Shown here: positions 51,150 through 61,352 of the stretch, in pieces
Layout: each line of letters starts with the position of its first letter
Numbering within the stretch: position 1 is the stretch's first letter
NCBI GenBank assembly: GCA_030066975.1
Contig: JASJAO010000004.1
Location: forward strand, 310,001 to 374,000
Length of the DNA: 64,000 bases
Source: Henriciella sp.
GTDB lineage: Bacteria; Pseudomonadota; Alphaproteobacteria; Caulobacterales; Hyphomonadaceae
Direction: 5' to 3'
Made by a program: the position numbers and the translations under genes
Notes under the pieces: generated by a model
Databases searched by the model: none
Told to the model about the DNA's origin: nothing
Seen by the model: only the letters and a program-made list of their open reading frames with translations

Positions 51150-53069
51150 CTAGGCGCGCGCAGCCTGCTCAATCTCCGCGAGGCTCCCGCGTCCCAGCGC
51201 GCCAATCGCGGTCGCCGCGATATGATGCGCGTTCAGGCCCGCTTCTTCATACATCAGCTCAGGCTTGTCCTGATCCTGAAACATGTCTGGCAGATGCATG
51301 GTGCGGACCTTGAGCCCGGCGTCCAACTGTCCGGTTTCGGCCAGGTGATGCAGCACGAAGGACCCAAATCCGCCGCGCGCACCTTCTTCAATTGTAATCA
51401 GCACCTCATGCTCGCGTGCCAGTCGATCCGTCAGCTCAGCATCAATCGGCTTGGCAAAACGCGCATCGGCAACCGTGCAGGACAAGCCTTGCGCCGAGAG
51501 CATGTCTGCGGCCAGCAGACACTCCTGCAGCCGGGCGCCATAAGACAGGATCGCAATCGCTGAGCCTTCGCGCACCACTTTGCCTTTACCGATCTCCAGC
51601 GGCGTCAGCAGCTCCGGAATCGCAACGCCTGTACCCTCACCGCGTGGATAGCGGAAGGCGGAGGGGCGATCATCAATCTCATTTGCGGTCACCACCATGC
51701 GCGCGAGTTCAGCCTCGTCCGACGCGGCCATACAGATCATCCCCGGCAGCGCGCCGAGATACCCGATATCAAAACTGCCCGCATGCGTAGAACCATCGGC
51801 ACCAACAAGACCAGCCCGATCAATCGCAAACCGAACCGGCAGGCTCTGGATCGCTACATCGTGCACAACCTGATCATAGCCGCGCTGCAAAAAAGTGGAA
51901 TAGATCGCCGCAAACGGCTTCATGCCATCGGCAGCCATACCGGCGGCCATGGTCACCGCATGCTGTTCAGCAATGCCGACATCGAAGGCGCGTTTCGGAT
52001 GCGCTTTCTGGAAAATATTCACCCCCGTGCCAGACGGCATCGCGGCTGTAATCGCACAAATCTTTGGATCGTCTTCGGCGAGCTTGGCGAGCGTCTGACC
52101 GAACACATCCTGATACTTTGGCGCCTTGGGCTGGGATTTCACCTGCTCGCCAGTAACGACATTGAACTTGGACACGCCGTGATACTTGTCGGCGCTGTTC
52201 TCGGCTGGCTCATAGCCCTTGCCCTTTTGCGTCACGACATGCAGCAGAACCGGGCGCTGCATCTTCTTGATATTCTCCAGAACCGGGATCAGCACATCCA
52301 GATCATGCCCGTCGATCGGCCCGACATAATAGAAGCCAAGCTCTTCAAACAGCGTGCCGCCCATGGCAAAGCCGCGAAGATATTCTTCCGCCTTACGCGC
52401 CGGACTTTCGAGTCCGATCGGTTTGGCAACTTTCTTGGCGAGCCGGCGGATGCCGCGATACTGCCGACTGGAGACCAGGCGTGAGAGATAGTGGCTCATC
52501 GCCCCAACAGGCGGCGCGATCGACATGTCATTGTCATTCAGAATGACCAGCTGCCGCATCTGCTCATAGCCGACATTGTTCATCGCCTCATAAGCCATGC
52601 CCGCAGTCATTGAGCCGTCTCCGATCACCGACACAACATGGTTCTTGTGCCCCTGTAGATCGCGGGCTTTGGCAAATCCGTGCGCGGCCGAAATCGAGGT
52701 CGACGCATGCGCCGCGCCGAACGGGTCATAGACGCTCTCAGCGCGCTTGGTGAAGCCGGACAGACCGCCGCCCTGACGCAGTGTGCGAATACGGTCCTTG
52801 CGCTCGGTCAGGATCTTATGTGGATAGCATTGGTGGCCCACATCCCAGATCAGCTTGTCTTTCGGCGTGTTATAGACGGCGTGAATCGCAACAGTCAGCT
52901 CAACCACACCGAGCCCGGCGCCAAGATGCCCACCCGTGACGGAAACTGCGCTGATCACTTCTGAACGCACTTCTTCGGCAATCTGTTTCAGCTCGTCGCG
53001 TGATTTGCCTTTCAAATCGGCAGGAGAATTCACAAAATCGAGCAACCGCTCGTTTTTTACGTCCGTCAT
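51150..53069 (-). CDS. dxs: 1-deoxy-D-xylulose-5-phosphate synthase
   Basis: A 639-residue thiamine-diphosphate enzyme that makes DXP from pyruvate and glyceraldehyde-3-phosphate, the first step of the MEP isoprenoid pathway. The ThDP motif is [21 protein letters not shown] with ILNDNDMSI; the pyrimidine domain has [19 protein letters not shown]. The C-terminal domain has [18 protein letters not shown]. The start at 53069 ([16 protein letters not shown]) has GGGAAGG upstream. It lies 39 bp after ispA, with which it forms an isoprenoid operon. Confidence 0.96.
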   Translation of the reverse strand: MTDVKNERLLDFVNSPADLKGKSRDELKQIAEEVRSEVISAVSVTGGHLGAGLGVVELTVAIHAVYNTPKDKLIWDVGHQCYPHKILTERKDRIRTLRQGGGLSGFTKRAESVYDPFGAAHASTSISAAHGFAKARDLQGHKNHVVSVIGDGSMTAGMAYEAMNNVGYEQMRQLVILNDNDMSIAPPVGAMSHYLSRLVSSRQYRGIRRLAKKVAKPIGLESPARKAEEYLRGFAMGGTLFEELGFYYVGPIDGHDLDVLIPVLENIKKMQRPVLLHVVTQKGKGYEPAENSADKYHGVSKFNVVTGEQVKSQPKAPKYQDVFGQTLAKLAEDDPKICAITAAMPSGTGVNIFQKAHPKRAFDVGIAEQHAVTMAAGMAADGMKPFAAIYSTFLQRGYDQVVHDVAIQSLPVRFAIDRAGLVGADGSTHAGSFDIGYLGALPGMICMAASDEAELARMVVTANEIDDRPSAFRYPRGEGTGVAIPELLTPLEIGKGKVVREGSAIAILSYGARLQECLLAADMLSAQGLSCTVADARFAKPIDAELTDRLAREHEVLITIEEGARGGFGSFVLHHLAETGQLDAGLKVRTMHLPDMFQDQDKPELMYEEAGLNAHHIAATAIGALGRGSLAEIEQAARA

Positions 53070-53108
53070 GTGTGGACCTTCCCTTTCGCCAGCCTTATCG
53101 CCCATACT

Positions 53109-54011
53109 TTAGCGTGTTCTATCGAGAACAAAATCAACTGATTGCAGCAATATATTGGCGCGATTGCGGAAAATAGCGAGGTGTGTCCGCGCTTGCGCGG
53201 CGAGCAGCCGCACCCGCTCGCGCGCTTGATCAATGCCCAACAGGGTCACGAAATTGGCTTTTCCAGCTTCGGAATCGGTTCGCAAAGGCTTACCAACCTC
53301 GGCTTCACTGCCCTCTGCATCCAGCAAATCATCGGCAATCTGATAAGCGAGCCCCAAATCGTGGGAGAAGCCGTGCAGGGCATTGCGTTCTGCCCCATTG
53401 GCGCCGCCGATAATGCAGCCCGCCTCCACCGAATAGGAGATCAAAGCCCCGGTCTTGAGCCGTTGCATCCGGGTAATTGTGTTCAAATCGCGCGGACTGT
53501 CATGTTCGAGCATATCGATCATCTGACCACCGACCATGCCCAGCGCGCCGGACGCATCTGACAGGCGCTCAATCAGGCGCAGACGAATCGCCGGATCCGA
53601 GTGGGTTTCTGAACTCGCCAGAATCTTGAAAGCCAGCGTCAACAGCGCGTCCCCGGCCAGCACTGCTGTCGCTTCATCAAACGCCTTGTGAACCGTCGGT
53701 TGACCACGGCGAAAATCATCATCGTCCATGCATGGCAAATCGTCATGGACCAGCGAATAGGTGTGCACACATTCCAGCGCCGCAGCGGCCCGCAAAAGCG
53801 CGCGCTCCGGCGCATCAAACAAGGCTCCGGTCTCGATCACATAGAACGGGCGCATGCGCTTGCCATTGGCCAGCGCCGCATGCCGCATGGCCCGCATCAG
53901 ATCGGCTTCAGGGCCCTGGGCAGGCGGTATCAGTTGATCCAGCGCGACCGTCACCCGGTCCGCAATTTCAGTCAGACGTCGTTCAAAGTCGATGTCGGAC
54001 CAGGCTTGCAT
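53109..54011 (-). CDS. ispA: Polyprenyl (farnesyl) diphosphate synthase
   Basis: A 300-residue prenyltransferase. The first Asp-rich motif is VHDDLPCMDDDDFRRG and the second is LAYQIADDLLDAEG, and TGALISYSVEAGCIIGG is the KT/G region. With Dxs and the small exonuclease subunit it forms the frequent xseB-ispA-dxs cluster. Chain length cannot be read with certainty, but the size and context fit farnesyl diphosphate synthase. It overlaps xseB (ATGA). Confidence 0.93.
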   Translation of the reverse strand: MQAWSDIDFERRLTEIADRVTVALDQLIPPAQGPEADLMRAMRHAALANGKRMRPFYVIETGALFDAPERALLRAAAALECVHTYSLVHDDLPCMDDDDFRRGQPTVHKAFDEATAVLAGDALLTLAFKILASSETHSDPAIRLRLIERLSDASGALGMVGGQMIDMLEHDSPRDLNTITRMQRLKTGALISYSVEAGCIIGGANGAERNALHGFSHDLGLAYQIADDLLDAEGSEAEVGKPLRTDSEAGKANFVTLLGIDQARERVRLLAAQARTHLAIFRNRANILLQSVDFVLDRTR

Positions 54012-54256
54012 CAATCAAAGCTCGCTGGCTCAGTCGTCACTTGCCCACCGCCCGCCTGAACGATCTGCTCGACCTTGAGCTCTGCGGCTTTCAATCGCGT
54101 TTCACAATGCTTTTTCAGCGCTGCCCCGCGCTCATAGATTTCAATGGATTTCTCAAGCTCAACATCGCCCTGCTCAAGCTGCGCGACAATGGTTTCCAGC
54201 TCGGCCATCGCTTCTTCGAAACTCATCTTGGCCACTGGTTTCGCCTTATCAGCCAT
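54011..54256 (-). CDS. xseB: Exodeoxyribonuclease VII small subunit
   Basis: An 81-residue helical protein: [55 protein letters not shown] are the family landmarks. It assembles with XseA to degrade single-stranded DNA. XseA is not in the window. The gene precedes ispA in the usual xseB-ispA-dxs order. Confidence 0.96.
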   Translation of the reverse strand: MADKAKPVAKMSFEEAMAELETIVAQLEQGDVELEKSIEIYERGAALKKHCETRLKAAELKVEQIVQAGGGQVTTEPASFD

Positions 54257-54326
54257 TCCCGCACATCCCTGTCTTTGCTCGCCAGCACCCTAAGCACGCA
54301 ATACGAACGCCTCAATGGGCTGAGCC

Positions 54327-54968
54327 TTATTTTCCACGATATTCATAAACGCGGTAGCTCCAGTACTTGTCGCCACCGTCGCGCACGCAGATCCAGCCCA
54401 GGTGCTTCAGGGGACGGCGGAGCATGCGATTGAACCAGCCATGCGCCGCAAGATAGACCGACTGGCCTTCCGCGGCATCATGCAATCGGGACGCGGCAAG
54501 CTTGGCGCGTTCTCGGGCTTCATCAACGCTCTCGCCATCCAGACTGTGACCGAACAACCAATACGTGCGAGCGAGGACATTCCAGGTCTTCGGCAAAAAC
54601 GCTCTCGTCCCCCAGGTTGGCGGGGGCAGTGGCGCCTCATCAAAAATTGGATCAGGTTCAGGGTCCCGGCCCCCAGTTGCCAATTTCGCTGTTTCGATCG
54701 CGCGCGGGCGCGTCGAGCTCATCACGTGATCTACATCGCGGACCGCCTGCACCAAGGCAGCTTTCGGCTGCTGATCTGGGGCGAGGCTGCCAGCTTCATA
54801 CTGTTGCCACCAGTCGACATATTGTTGCCAGGTCAATCGCGGTCCCACAGACCGATTAAGTGCTGGACGGCCGTGGCGTGAGACAATGATCTGACCGCGG
54901 CCATGCGATCGCTCGACCGTTCCGACTGGAGCTGTCCCCGGCTGCGACTCAAGTGTTTCGACGCGCAT
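54327..54968 (-). CDS. Histidine phosphatase family protein
   Basis: A 213-residue phosphoglycerate-mutase-like protein. The RHG motif is IIVSRHGRPALNR and the second His is in VYLAAHGWFNRML. The middle carries SSTRPRAIETAKLA, another family marker. The role and substrate are unknown. It is 71 bp upstream of xseB and is on the same strand. Confidence 0.87.
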   Translation of the reverse strand: MRVETLESQPGTAPVGTVERSHGRGQIIVSRHGRPALNRSVGPRLTWQQYVDWWQQYEAGSLAPDQQPKAALVQAVRDVDHVMSSTRPRAIETAKLATGGRDPEPDPIFDEAPLPPPTWGTRAFLPKTWNVLARTYWLFGHSLDGESVDEARERAKLAASRLHDAAEGQSVYLAAHGWFNRMLRRPLKHLGWICVRDGGDKYWSYRVYEYRGK

Positions 54969-55021
54969 GCCCCCGCTTAGACAGGTTGGCGAAGCGCATC
55001 AAGACCCTCTGTGTCTGCACC

Positions 55022-56164
55022 CTAGATGTGTCGGCGCGCGAGGGCTGACATCAATCCGCGCATCCGGGCTGGCGCGGAAAGCTCTGCGGCGGCAATCTGA
55101 TCAACGCGCCGACGCACCCGCGCCATCGCACCGCTGATCAGATCGGGCAGAACCTGCTCCCCCTGTCGCCAGAAAGCGCCTGCCCGCCGCAGCGCACCCG
55201 ACGACTGTCTTGAGGCACACAGCACTCCAACATCCAGAGGCTGTTGCAGATTACAATAGTGGCGCTTGTAGTGATCCAGTCCGATCCCGGCATCATAATG
55301 GGTCAACCCACCCTCCGGCAGGCGCTGCAGCATCTCCTGAACCAGCATGTTTCCAGGAGAATAGGCTGCAAAGCGCGGCTCGAACGCCGTCAACCAGCCG
55401 TGCAGAACCCGATCAGATTGCAGATTCACTTCAACCGCTGCGATCTCATCATCATAGCGCAGCACCACCGTTCGAAGACGCAGACGCCGCCCCTCATGCT
55501 GGCGCAGGCGATCCAGCATCGCGCGTGTCCAGTCAGGTTTTAGAACATCATGCAGACCGGTGCGCTCAAACTGGCGCTGTTTCAGCTCGATCAGCGTATC
55601 GAAGCTGAGTTGCGTGTGATCATCCCAGGCGAACCGCAATTCAGAAAAGTCCCGATCAACATTCCGGTGCAAACGCCGCATTTTCTTGAAATGTTTGGGC
55701 CAGGCTCGCTGCTGCTCGGCAAGAAACACATCCCACCCGAGGCTGAGATCCGACAAGTGCGCACCGTGTCGCTCCAGCCCCGGCCGAGCGGCGCTCCAAG
55801 ATTGGGGCAAAAGGCCCGATCCGGTGAAGCCGGCAAGGCCCAGACCGGCGAGGAAGGCCTCCTCTGTCAGCCCACAATCTGCGCTCAAGATCGGGCCATG
55901 AGCATCGGAAAATGGCGCCCCGATTGGCCTCGCCCAATCTCCCGGACGGACATGCATCGGCCACACCCCCACCAGATCGCCGTGTTCGAATGCCAGCCCA
56001 AATCGTGTGTCGGCCCGCACATCTGCAACGATTGCCGCAAACTCAGGGTCAAAAAACGGATTGTCATAGATCGGGCGGGCATCGCGCAAGGCTGTATAGG
56101 CCCGCCACAGATCGGACCCGAGTTGTCGACGCGTCAGCACCTGAAATGTAAAGGCTCCGACCAT
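55022..56164 (-). CDS. FemAB/CelD-like GNAT acyltransferase
   Basis: A 380-residue protein with a GNAT_acetyltransf_6 (FemAB/CelD-like) domain. Landmarks are YDNPFFDPEFAAIVADVRAD in the N-terminal part, LIELKQRQFERTGLHDVLKP, and RVLHGWLTAFEPRFAAYSPG followed by TLHYDAGIGLD-like LTHYDAGIGLDHYKRHYC. Members modify exopolysaccharide or other envelope molecules. The gene is on its own, 54 bp from the phosphatase gene. The substrate is unknown. Confidence 0.85.
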   Translation of the reverse strand: MVGAFTFQVLTRRQLGSDLWRAYTALRDARPIYDNPFFDPEFAAIVADVRADTRFGLAFEHGDLVGVWPMHVRPGDWARPIGAPFSDAHGPILSADCGLTEEAFLAGLGLAGFTGSGLLPQSWSAARPGLERHGAHLSDLSLGWDVFLAEQQRAWPKHFKKMRRLHRNVDRDFSELRFAWDDHTQLSFDTLIELKQRQFERTGLHDVLKPDWTRAMLDRLRQHEGRRLRLRTVVLRYDDEIAAVEVNLQSDRVLHGWLTAFEPRFAAYSPGNMLVQEMLQRLPEGGLTHYDAGIGLDHYKRHYCNLQQPLDVGVLCASRQSSGALRRAGAFWRQGEQVLPDLISGAMARVRRRVDQIAAAELSAPARMRGLMSALARRHI

Positions 56165-56243
56165 GGTCCGCCCGTTTGCATTAAGGGCGTAAACCTAGCT
56201 CAGAACGGTGTCTATTTCCTTAGCTCAACCGATACACTTATCG

Positions 56244-57104
56244 CTAAAGGCCTCTAAGCCAACGGTTTTTCATGCAAGGCTCAGCCGCCCCGCGCGAACA
56301 TCTATAGGTCGTGAACAAGACCGTATCGGCGCGTCCAATCAGATTATTGAACGGCACAAATCCCACCGACGCGTCTTCCAGCCGAACGCCAGGCCGCGGC
56401 GGACATCCGGCTTCGTCAATCACACCGGGACTGCTTTCGCGGCAATGCCCCGAGACGTTGCGCGCATCCAGGGAATTGTCGCGATTGTCGCCCATGAAGA
56501 AGAAATGCCCCTCTGGAACGATAAAAGTGACGGTATTGCCATACAGACCGCCTCCTTCGAAGGAATGGCTCAGCCAGTTTTCATCGCCAGTATCCTCGCG
56601 ATACTCAAGCGCCGTTACGGGCTGCTGCTTGCTGTGTTCAACATAGCGGATACGCCGGACTAACTCGCGATCAATCGGCTCGCCGTTCAGGTAAATCTGA
56701 CTGTTCACCAGCTGGATCTCATCACCCGGGATGCCGACGATCCGTTTGATCATCACGCGCGGGGTGTGCGGATGCTCGAACACCGCGACATCGCCCCGCT
56801 CGGGCTGACTCGCAAACACACGGCCATCCGGCAGCGGGATGTAGCGGCCAAAGCTGAACGGCAGCGAGTTGCGCGAATAGCCATAAGCAAATTTGTTCAC
56901 CGCGACCCGGTCACCGACCTGAAGATTGGGCACCATGCTTTCTGACGGGATCACCCGCAATTCGTAGACAAGGCCTGAGAACAGCAGAAACAGCGGAACA
57001 AACACGCTCAACGTGACGCCCCACTCTCGCAATTCCTTGATCACGGTCTGCTTCAGCGTCAGGCGCGGTTTGTCTTCATCTGGCGATGTTGCAACATCCG
57101 TCAT
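56244..57104 (-). CDS. lepB: Signal peptidase I
   Basis: A 286-residue inner-membrane serine peptidase that removes signal peptides. One TM helix (TLSVFVPLFLLFSGLVYEL) precedes the catalytic Ser S56 in IPSESMVPNL and the Lys K120 in RVMIKRIVGIPGD; FFMGDNRDNSLDAR is the C-terminal box. A Cys-containing insertion (SGHCRESSPGVIDEAGC) follows the last box, with an additional Cys pair near the C-terminus (RCSRGAAEPC). The start at 57104 is chosen for GAGAGAG spacing; upstream Met/TTG are alternatives. Confidence 0.95.
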   Translation of the reverse strand: MTDVATSPDEDKPRLTLKQTVIKELREWGVTLSVFVPLFLLFSGLVYELRVIPSESMVPNLQVGDRVAVNKFAYGYSRNSLPFSFGRYIPLPDGRVFASQPERGDVAVFEHPHTPRVMIKRIVGIPGDEIQLVNSQIYLNGEPIDRELVRRIRYVEHSKQQPVTALEYREDTGDENWLSHSFEGGGLYGNTVTFIVPEGHFFFMGDNRDNSLDARNVSGHCRESSPGVIDEAGCPPRPGVRLEDASVGFVPFNNLIGRADTVLFTTYRCSRGAAEPCMKNRWLRGL

Positions 57105-57203
57105 CGACATCTCTCTCAAAGCCTTGGGGTGCAGGCCCAGCTAGCGCTTAACGCGGACCGCCCAAGAAGGCGACAATCATGTTCAAAAAATGTCAGTCCG
57201 TGT

Positions 57204-58271
57204 TCAAACTGCGCTGTACCACGCCACGCCAGCTTCATCTGTTGAGACCGCTGCTTCCCCGCGCCTGATCAGGCAATTGAGATGTGCGAGCGCCTCCCCT
57301 GTGGCCATGCTGATCAAGTCTTCCCCGATCTTGCGCCCAAATATGGCGGGAAAGATATCCACCACACGTCGCGGGGCCTGACCAAGACGCTGTTTCAGGC
57401 GTTTTAACGCGATTTCATGACCGTGGATCAGGTGATCCAACCGGTCATGTGCGCCAGTAAAGGGCTCATTATGGGCGGGCAAGACCAGCACACCTGCTGG
57501 CACAGCTTCTTTCAGCTTGGCGCAACTGTTCAGCCAGTCTCTTAAGGGGTCCGCCTCCGGCTCGGTTGGAAACACCGACACATTCGAGGAAATCCGCGGC
57601 AGCAACTGATCCCCGGCGATCAGGACGTTCAAGTCCGGGCAGAACAGGCAAGCATGCTCCGGCGAATGGCCGTTGCCCATGACCACGCGCCAAGTCTCCC
57701 CCGCCATCTCGAACTCGTCCCCATCTTCCAGTCGACGATAGGCATCCGGCAGCCGCGAAACACCGCGCCCAAACCCGCCGAATCGCGATTTGTAAGTCTC
57801 GATCTGCGCTTCGGTCCAACCCGCGCGGTGATAGAAATCGGTCCCGGCCTTCGGCGCTTCGCGGCCCGTATCTGCCACCAGCATGCGGCATGAGACATAT
57901 TCCAGACGGCTGATCCAGAATTCCGCACCGGGGAACTTGCGCGACAACCAGCCCGCATTGCCGATATGATCAGGATGCATATGCGTGACAATGATACGCC
58001 AGACGGGACGCCCGCCCAAATGAGTCTCGAAGATCTGACGCCAGGCTGCCTTGGTCTCGTCCAGCGGCATGCCCGTATCGACAATCGTCCACCCCTTCGG
58101 CCCATCATCAATCAGCCAGAGGTTGATCCATTGCAACGAGAATGGCAGCGGCATCCGCACCCAATAGACCCGCTCGGCCACTTCCATGATTGTCCCAACC
58201 TCCGGCGTGGTCTCGCCGAACGGATAGGTCAGGGCCGCGCGGCCTGCTGTCTTGCCTTCAAAACCGTCCAT
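57204..58271 (-). CDS. MBL-fold metallo-hydrolase
   Basis: A 355-residue metallo-beta-lactamase fold protein. The metal motif is VTHMHPDHIGNAGWL, followed by NGHSPEHACLFCP, GDQLLPRISSNVSV and PAHNEPFTGAHD. The architecture with a helical C-terminal (VDIFPAIFGRKIGEDL) resembles RNase Z-like/alkylsulfatase-like hydrolases of thioesters or glutathione derivatives, but the activity is not known. The start at 58271 (MDGFEGKTAG) is preferred; the frame is open to 58343. Confidence 0.9.
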   Translation of the reverse strand: MDGFEGKTAGRAALTYPFGETTPEVGTIMEVAERVYWVRMPLPFSLQWINLWLIDDGPKGWTIVDTGMPLDETKAAWRQIFETHLGGRPVWRIIVTHMHPDHIGNAGWLSRKFPGAEFWISRLEYVSCRMLVADTGREAPKAGTDFYHRAGWTEAQIETYKSRFGGFGRGVSRLPDAYRRLEDGDEFEMAGETWRVVMGNGHSPEHACLFCPDLNVLIAGDQLLPRISSNVSVFPTEPEADPLRDWLNSCAKLKEAVPAGVLVLPAHNEPFTGAHDRLDHLIHGHEIALKRLKQRLGQAPRRVVDIFPAIFGRKIGEDLISMATGEALAHLNCLIRRGEAAVSTDEAGVAWYSAV

Positions 58272-58457
58272 CACCCCAAGATGGCATGCTGCCCCACGGC
58301 TTCCAAGTCTCTCTTTGGGGCATGCCGTAAGGTGACGAGACAAACACGCCTGGGTTGCCCCGACGACCTGCTTGCAAATCCCCTAACCGACGTACACCGT
58401 GAACGAAAATGCGGTCGCAACATCGTATTGCTGACCCGATCTTGAGGCAGGAAACAC

Positions 58458-59693
58458 GTGGACACGCAGCGCGATCTCGACACACCCCTGCGTCCTCTGA
58501 CCGGCGTTCAGAAGACGATGATCGCGCTTGGCAGCGTCGCCATGGGCGCGGGCATGACGATCAATTTCGTTGTTGTGGCGCCACTTGCGCGCACGGCTGG
58601 CCTCGCCCCTATTCAGGTCGCAGGCATTCTGACCCTGTCTGCGGCCATCTACGCCCTGATGATCCCGACCTGGGGACGGATCGCCAACAGTTATGGCCGC
58701 AAGCGCGTGATGGTGTTTTCGCTGCTCGCGATGGGGCTCACCAATATGGCGTTCCTGTTCGCGCTAAGCGCGGCACTGGCGGGCGCGATCACGGGCATGA
58801 GCATGTTTTTGACCCTGGTCTTTGTCAGGGTCTGGTTCGGCCTGCTCTCCCCGGGTCTGCAACCGGCTTCTATGGCCGCGATGACAGACGCAACGACAGC
58901 GCGAACCCGCGCCGGTGGTCTCGGCATGCTCGGGGCGGCGATGAGCATCGGCTCAATTATCGGTCCGGCCGGGGCAACAGTCCTCGCCCCCTTTGGTGCG
59001 CTGGTGCCGCTTTGGGGCTCTATCATCTTCTGTATTTTGACCGGCCTGTTTATCGGCTTTGTCCTGCCGCCAACCCGGAACACCAAACGCGCCGCCCTTG
59101 CTCGGCCCAATCCGCTCTCGATGCGTGACGAGCGTGTCTTCCCGCACCTTCTGTTCCTGTTCACCTATTTCGTCGCCGTCGGCATGATCCAACAGACGCT
59201 CGGCTGGTTCATCGAAGATCGCTACGATCTCGCCGAAGAGCGCGTGGTCCTGTTCACCGGCATCGCGTTCGGCTGTCTTGCCGTGATGATGGTGGTGATC
59301 CAGTTTGGCTATGTGCAGCCGAAGAAACCTGATCCGCGACATATCCTGCCGATTGGTCTCGCTTTGGTGTCGTTGGGCTATATCGCCGCCAATCTGTTAC
59401 AGCCGTTCTGGGCCATATGCGTCGCCTTTCTGGTCATCGGAGCAGGCGCGGCCCTCGCCGTTCCGGCAGCAAACGCACTCGGCAGCCTCTCGGTCCAGCG
59501 CAGCGAGCAAGGCGCCGCTGCGGCCTTGCTCTCGGCTGCCCCGCCCGCTGGGTTCATCTTCGGGCCGTTGATCGGTGCGGGGCTGTATCAGCTCGGCGCG
59601 CCCCTGCCCTTCTACGTGTCGGCCGCTATCATGGGCGCACTGGCGCTCTACGCGTTTCTGATTGTCGGGAAACGGCCGCTGGCAACAGAATAG
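58458..59693 (+). CDS. Major facilitator superfamily transporter
   Basis: A 411-residue, 12-TM MFS protein. The first half has WGRIANSYGRKRVMVFSLL (motif A), and the second half has ANALGSLSVQRSEQGAAAALLSAAPPAG, similar to motif C region in multidrug/tetracycline-type efflux carriers. The GTG start has GAGGCAGG upstream. The substrate is unknown. It is divergent from the MBL hydrolase gene (187 bp between starts). Confidence 0.92.
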   Translation: MDTQRDLDTPLRPLTGVQKTMIALGSVAMGAGMTINFVVVAPLARTAGLAPIQVAGILTLSAAIYALMIPTWGRIANSYGRKRVMVFSLLAMGLTNMAFLFALSAALAGAITGMSMFLTLVFVRVWFGLLSPGLQPASMAAMTDATTARTRAGGLGMLGAAMSIGSIIGPAGATVLAPFGALVPLWGSIIFCILTGLFIGFVLPPTRNTKRAALARPNPLSMRDERVFPHLLFLFTYFVAVGMIQQTLGWFIEDRYDLAEERVVLFTGIAFGCLAVMMVVIQFGYVQPKKPDPRHILPIGLALVSLGYIAANLLQPFWAICVAFLVIGAGAALAVPAANALGSLSVQRSEQGAAAALLSAAPPAGFIFGPLIGAGLYQLGAPLPFYVSAAIMGALALYAFLIVGKRPLATE

Positions 59694-59709
59694 GCCTCAG
59701 GCCGGGACT

Positions 59710-60012
59710 CTACTCCTGAACCCCCAATTGCGCCGCCAGATTGTCCATGAAAGAGCCCAAGGTCACGTCGAGCTCCGTCACCCCGTCCGCGTCATGCGTG
59801 GTTAGCACCACGTCGACCCGGTTGTAGACATTGAACCATTCCGGATGGTGATCCATCTGCTCGGCTTTCAACGCGGTGCCGGACATAAATGCCCAGGCTG
59901 ATTTGAAGTCGGAAAACTTGAACGCCTTACAGATCGCATCGCGATCCTCGTCCAATTTCTCCCAACTGGTCAGTTTCTCCAGCGCCGCATCTGCACCGAT
60001 TTTCTCCGCCAT
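59710..60012 (-). CDS. phhB: Pterin-4a-carbinolamine dehydratase
   Basis: A 100-residue protein with the active-site motif EQMDHHPEW, followed by FNVYNRVDVVLTTHDADGVTELD. It recycles 4a-hydroxytetrahydrobiopterin after phenylalanine hydroxylase turnover, or moonlights as DCoH. No phenylalanine hydroxylase is in the window. It starts at the stop of the lipoprotein gene (TAATG). Confidence 0.94.
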   Translation of the reverse strand: MAEKIGADAALEKLTSWEKLDEDRDAICKAFKFSDFKSAWAFMSGTALKAEQMDHHPEWFNVYNRVDVVLTTHDADGVTELDVTLGSFMDNLAAQLGVQE

Positions 60013-60620
60013 TAGTCCTGCCCTTCCGTGGTGGCCATATCTTCGCTCTCGTGAATGAAATAGAGCCAGCGCCCGTCCTCGGCGATCGCGGTTCGTACGC
60101 CGGGATAGCCCTGCCCGCCGCGGATACGCTCAATTCCCTCTTCCCCAACAAGATCCAGCAATCTCGCCCGATCGGCAAAGCTCAACCGCTCCGGGACAAG
60201 GTCCTCAGGCTGAAGCGCGGCGAGATCCGGCCAGATATACCAGGTCTCATCGCCCACTTCGCGCACACCGTATGGCCCGTCCAGCAACAGGCCGAGTTGC
60301 GCCAGCGGATCAAACCCGGTTCGGCGCAACAGGTCCCAGTGCACCCGGTTCGACTCGCCGGCAAAATTCGACACAAAGGCAGGCTCAGAATCCGCCAGAC
60401 GCGACAATCGCGTCAGCGAGTTGCGATCCAGAATTTCACGGATCGACGCGATCTTGGCCTCCACTCCTTCCGACAAATCCGCCGGCCCATCATCCTCGAC
60501 ATCAACGGGGCGCGTAATCGCCGGGGCTGCTTCGACCTGCAGCCTTACCGTGGGTGAAGCATCCTCGGCTCCGCAAGCTGCCAGCAATGGCAGCAAAAGC
60601 AGCAGAGCCAGCGCGCGCAT
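60012..60620 (-). CDS. Hypothetical lipoprotein
   Basis: A 202-residue lipoprotein (signal RALALLLLLPLLAAC). The mature part is polar, with a helical EGVEAKIASIREILDRNSLTR and a core LRRTGFDPLAQLGLLLDGPYG and GDETWYIWPDLAALQ that may be a small mixed fold. No family is recognised. It lies between the HAD hydrolase and phhB with TAATG overlaps on both sides, so the three genes form an operon. Confidence 0.72.
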   Translation of the reverse strand: MRALALLLLLPLLAACGAEDASPTVRLQVEAAPAITRPVDVEDDGPADLSEGVEAKIASIREILDRNSLTRLSRLADSEPAFVSNFAGESNRVHWDLLRRTGFDPLAQLGLLLDGPYGVREVGDETWYIWPDLAALQPEDLVPERLSFADRARLLDLVGEEGIERIRGGQGYPGVRTAIAEDGRWLYFIHESEDMATTEGQD

Positions 60621-61270
60621 TAGATCTCCGAATATCCCGTTGCCGCGCGCAGATCGCTGAGAATCTGATCGCCGCTCAGCGCCTTGATCGTATACATCCC
60701 CATCGCGCGCGCCGGTTTCAGATTGATCCCTAGATCGTCAATATAGATGCAGCGCGCCGGATCGACCGTCAGGGCCTCACACATCATTTCATAGATGCGC
60801 GGGTTCGGTTTGCGCACGCCCGCTTTCGAGCTTTCTATCACATGATCGAACTGGCTCAGCACATCAGCCACTCGGGCAGCCTTGTCGGCATCAGAGCTCA
60901 TGCCTGCCCCTTTGCCAACCGGGGCATTATTGGTGATACAGCCCACCTTCACGCGGGATTTACAGACGGCGAGCGCATTCACGACCCCCGGGCGCAACTC
61001 ACCTGAGAGCAGGCCCAGCACATCTTTGCCGGGCACTTCATGACCGCGCGCCTTGCTCTCGACCCGGAAGGCTGCATCAAAACCCTCGGCATCCAGTTCA
61101 GACCGCTCCAACCGTGCCCAGGCATTGGTATCGCCATTCACCGCATTCACGCCGCGAATGAAATCTTCAGGCAAGCCGTTCGCCACCTCATACCGGCGAA
61201 ACGCTTCAAACGGGGAGGAGGTCAACACCCCGCCAAAATCCCAAATCACAGCTTGCAACTCTTCAACCAT
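60620..61270 (-). CDS. HAD-family hydrolase
   Basis: A 216-residue HAD-IA protein. It starts with VIWDFGGVLTSSPFEAFRRY (motif I with Asp), has VGCITNNAP (motif II), ESSKAGVRKPNPRIYEMMCE (motif III Lys) and CIYIDDLGINLKPARAMGM (motif IV). The layout is close to the N-terminal phosphatase domain of epoxide hydrolase/ACAD10-like proteins. Substrate unknown. First gene of the operon with the lipoprotein and phhB. The start at 61270 follows MVEELQAV. Confidence 0.9.
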   Translation of the reverse strand: MVEELQAVIWDFGGVLTSSPFEAFRRYEVANGLPEDFIRGVNAVNGDTNAWARLERSELDAEGFDAAFRVESKARGHEVPGKDVLGLLSGELRPGVVNALAVCKSRVKVGCITNNAPVGKGAGMSSDADKAARVADVLSQFDHVIESSKAGVRKPNPRIYEMMCEALTVDPARCIYIDDLGINLKPARAMGMYTIKALSGDQILSDLRAATGYSEI

Positions 61271-61352
61271 GCCAAAAGGTCTAGCGGCAGGTTCGGAGAG
61301 TTTCAATCAACGTCTTGGGTCCCGGGCTCGGGAAGGGCCCCAGGAAGGGCCA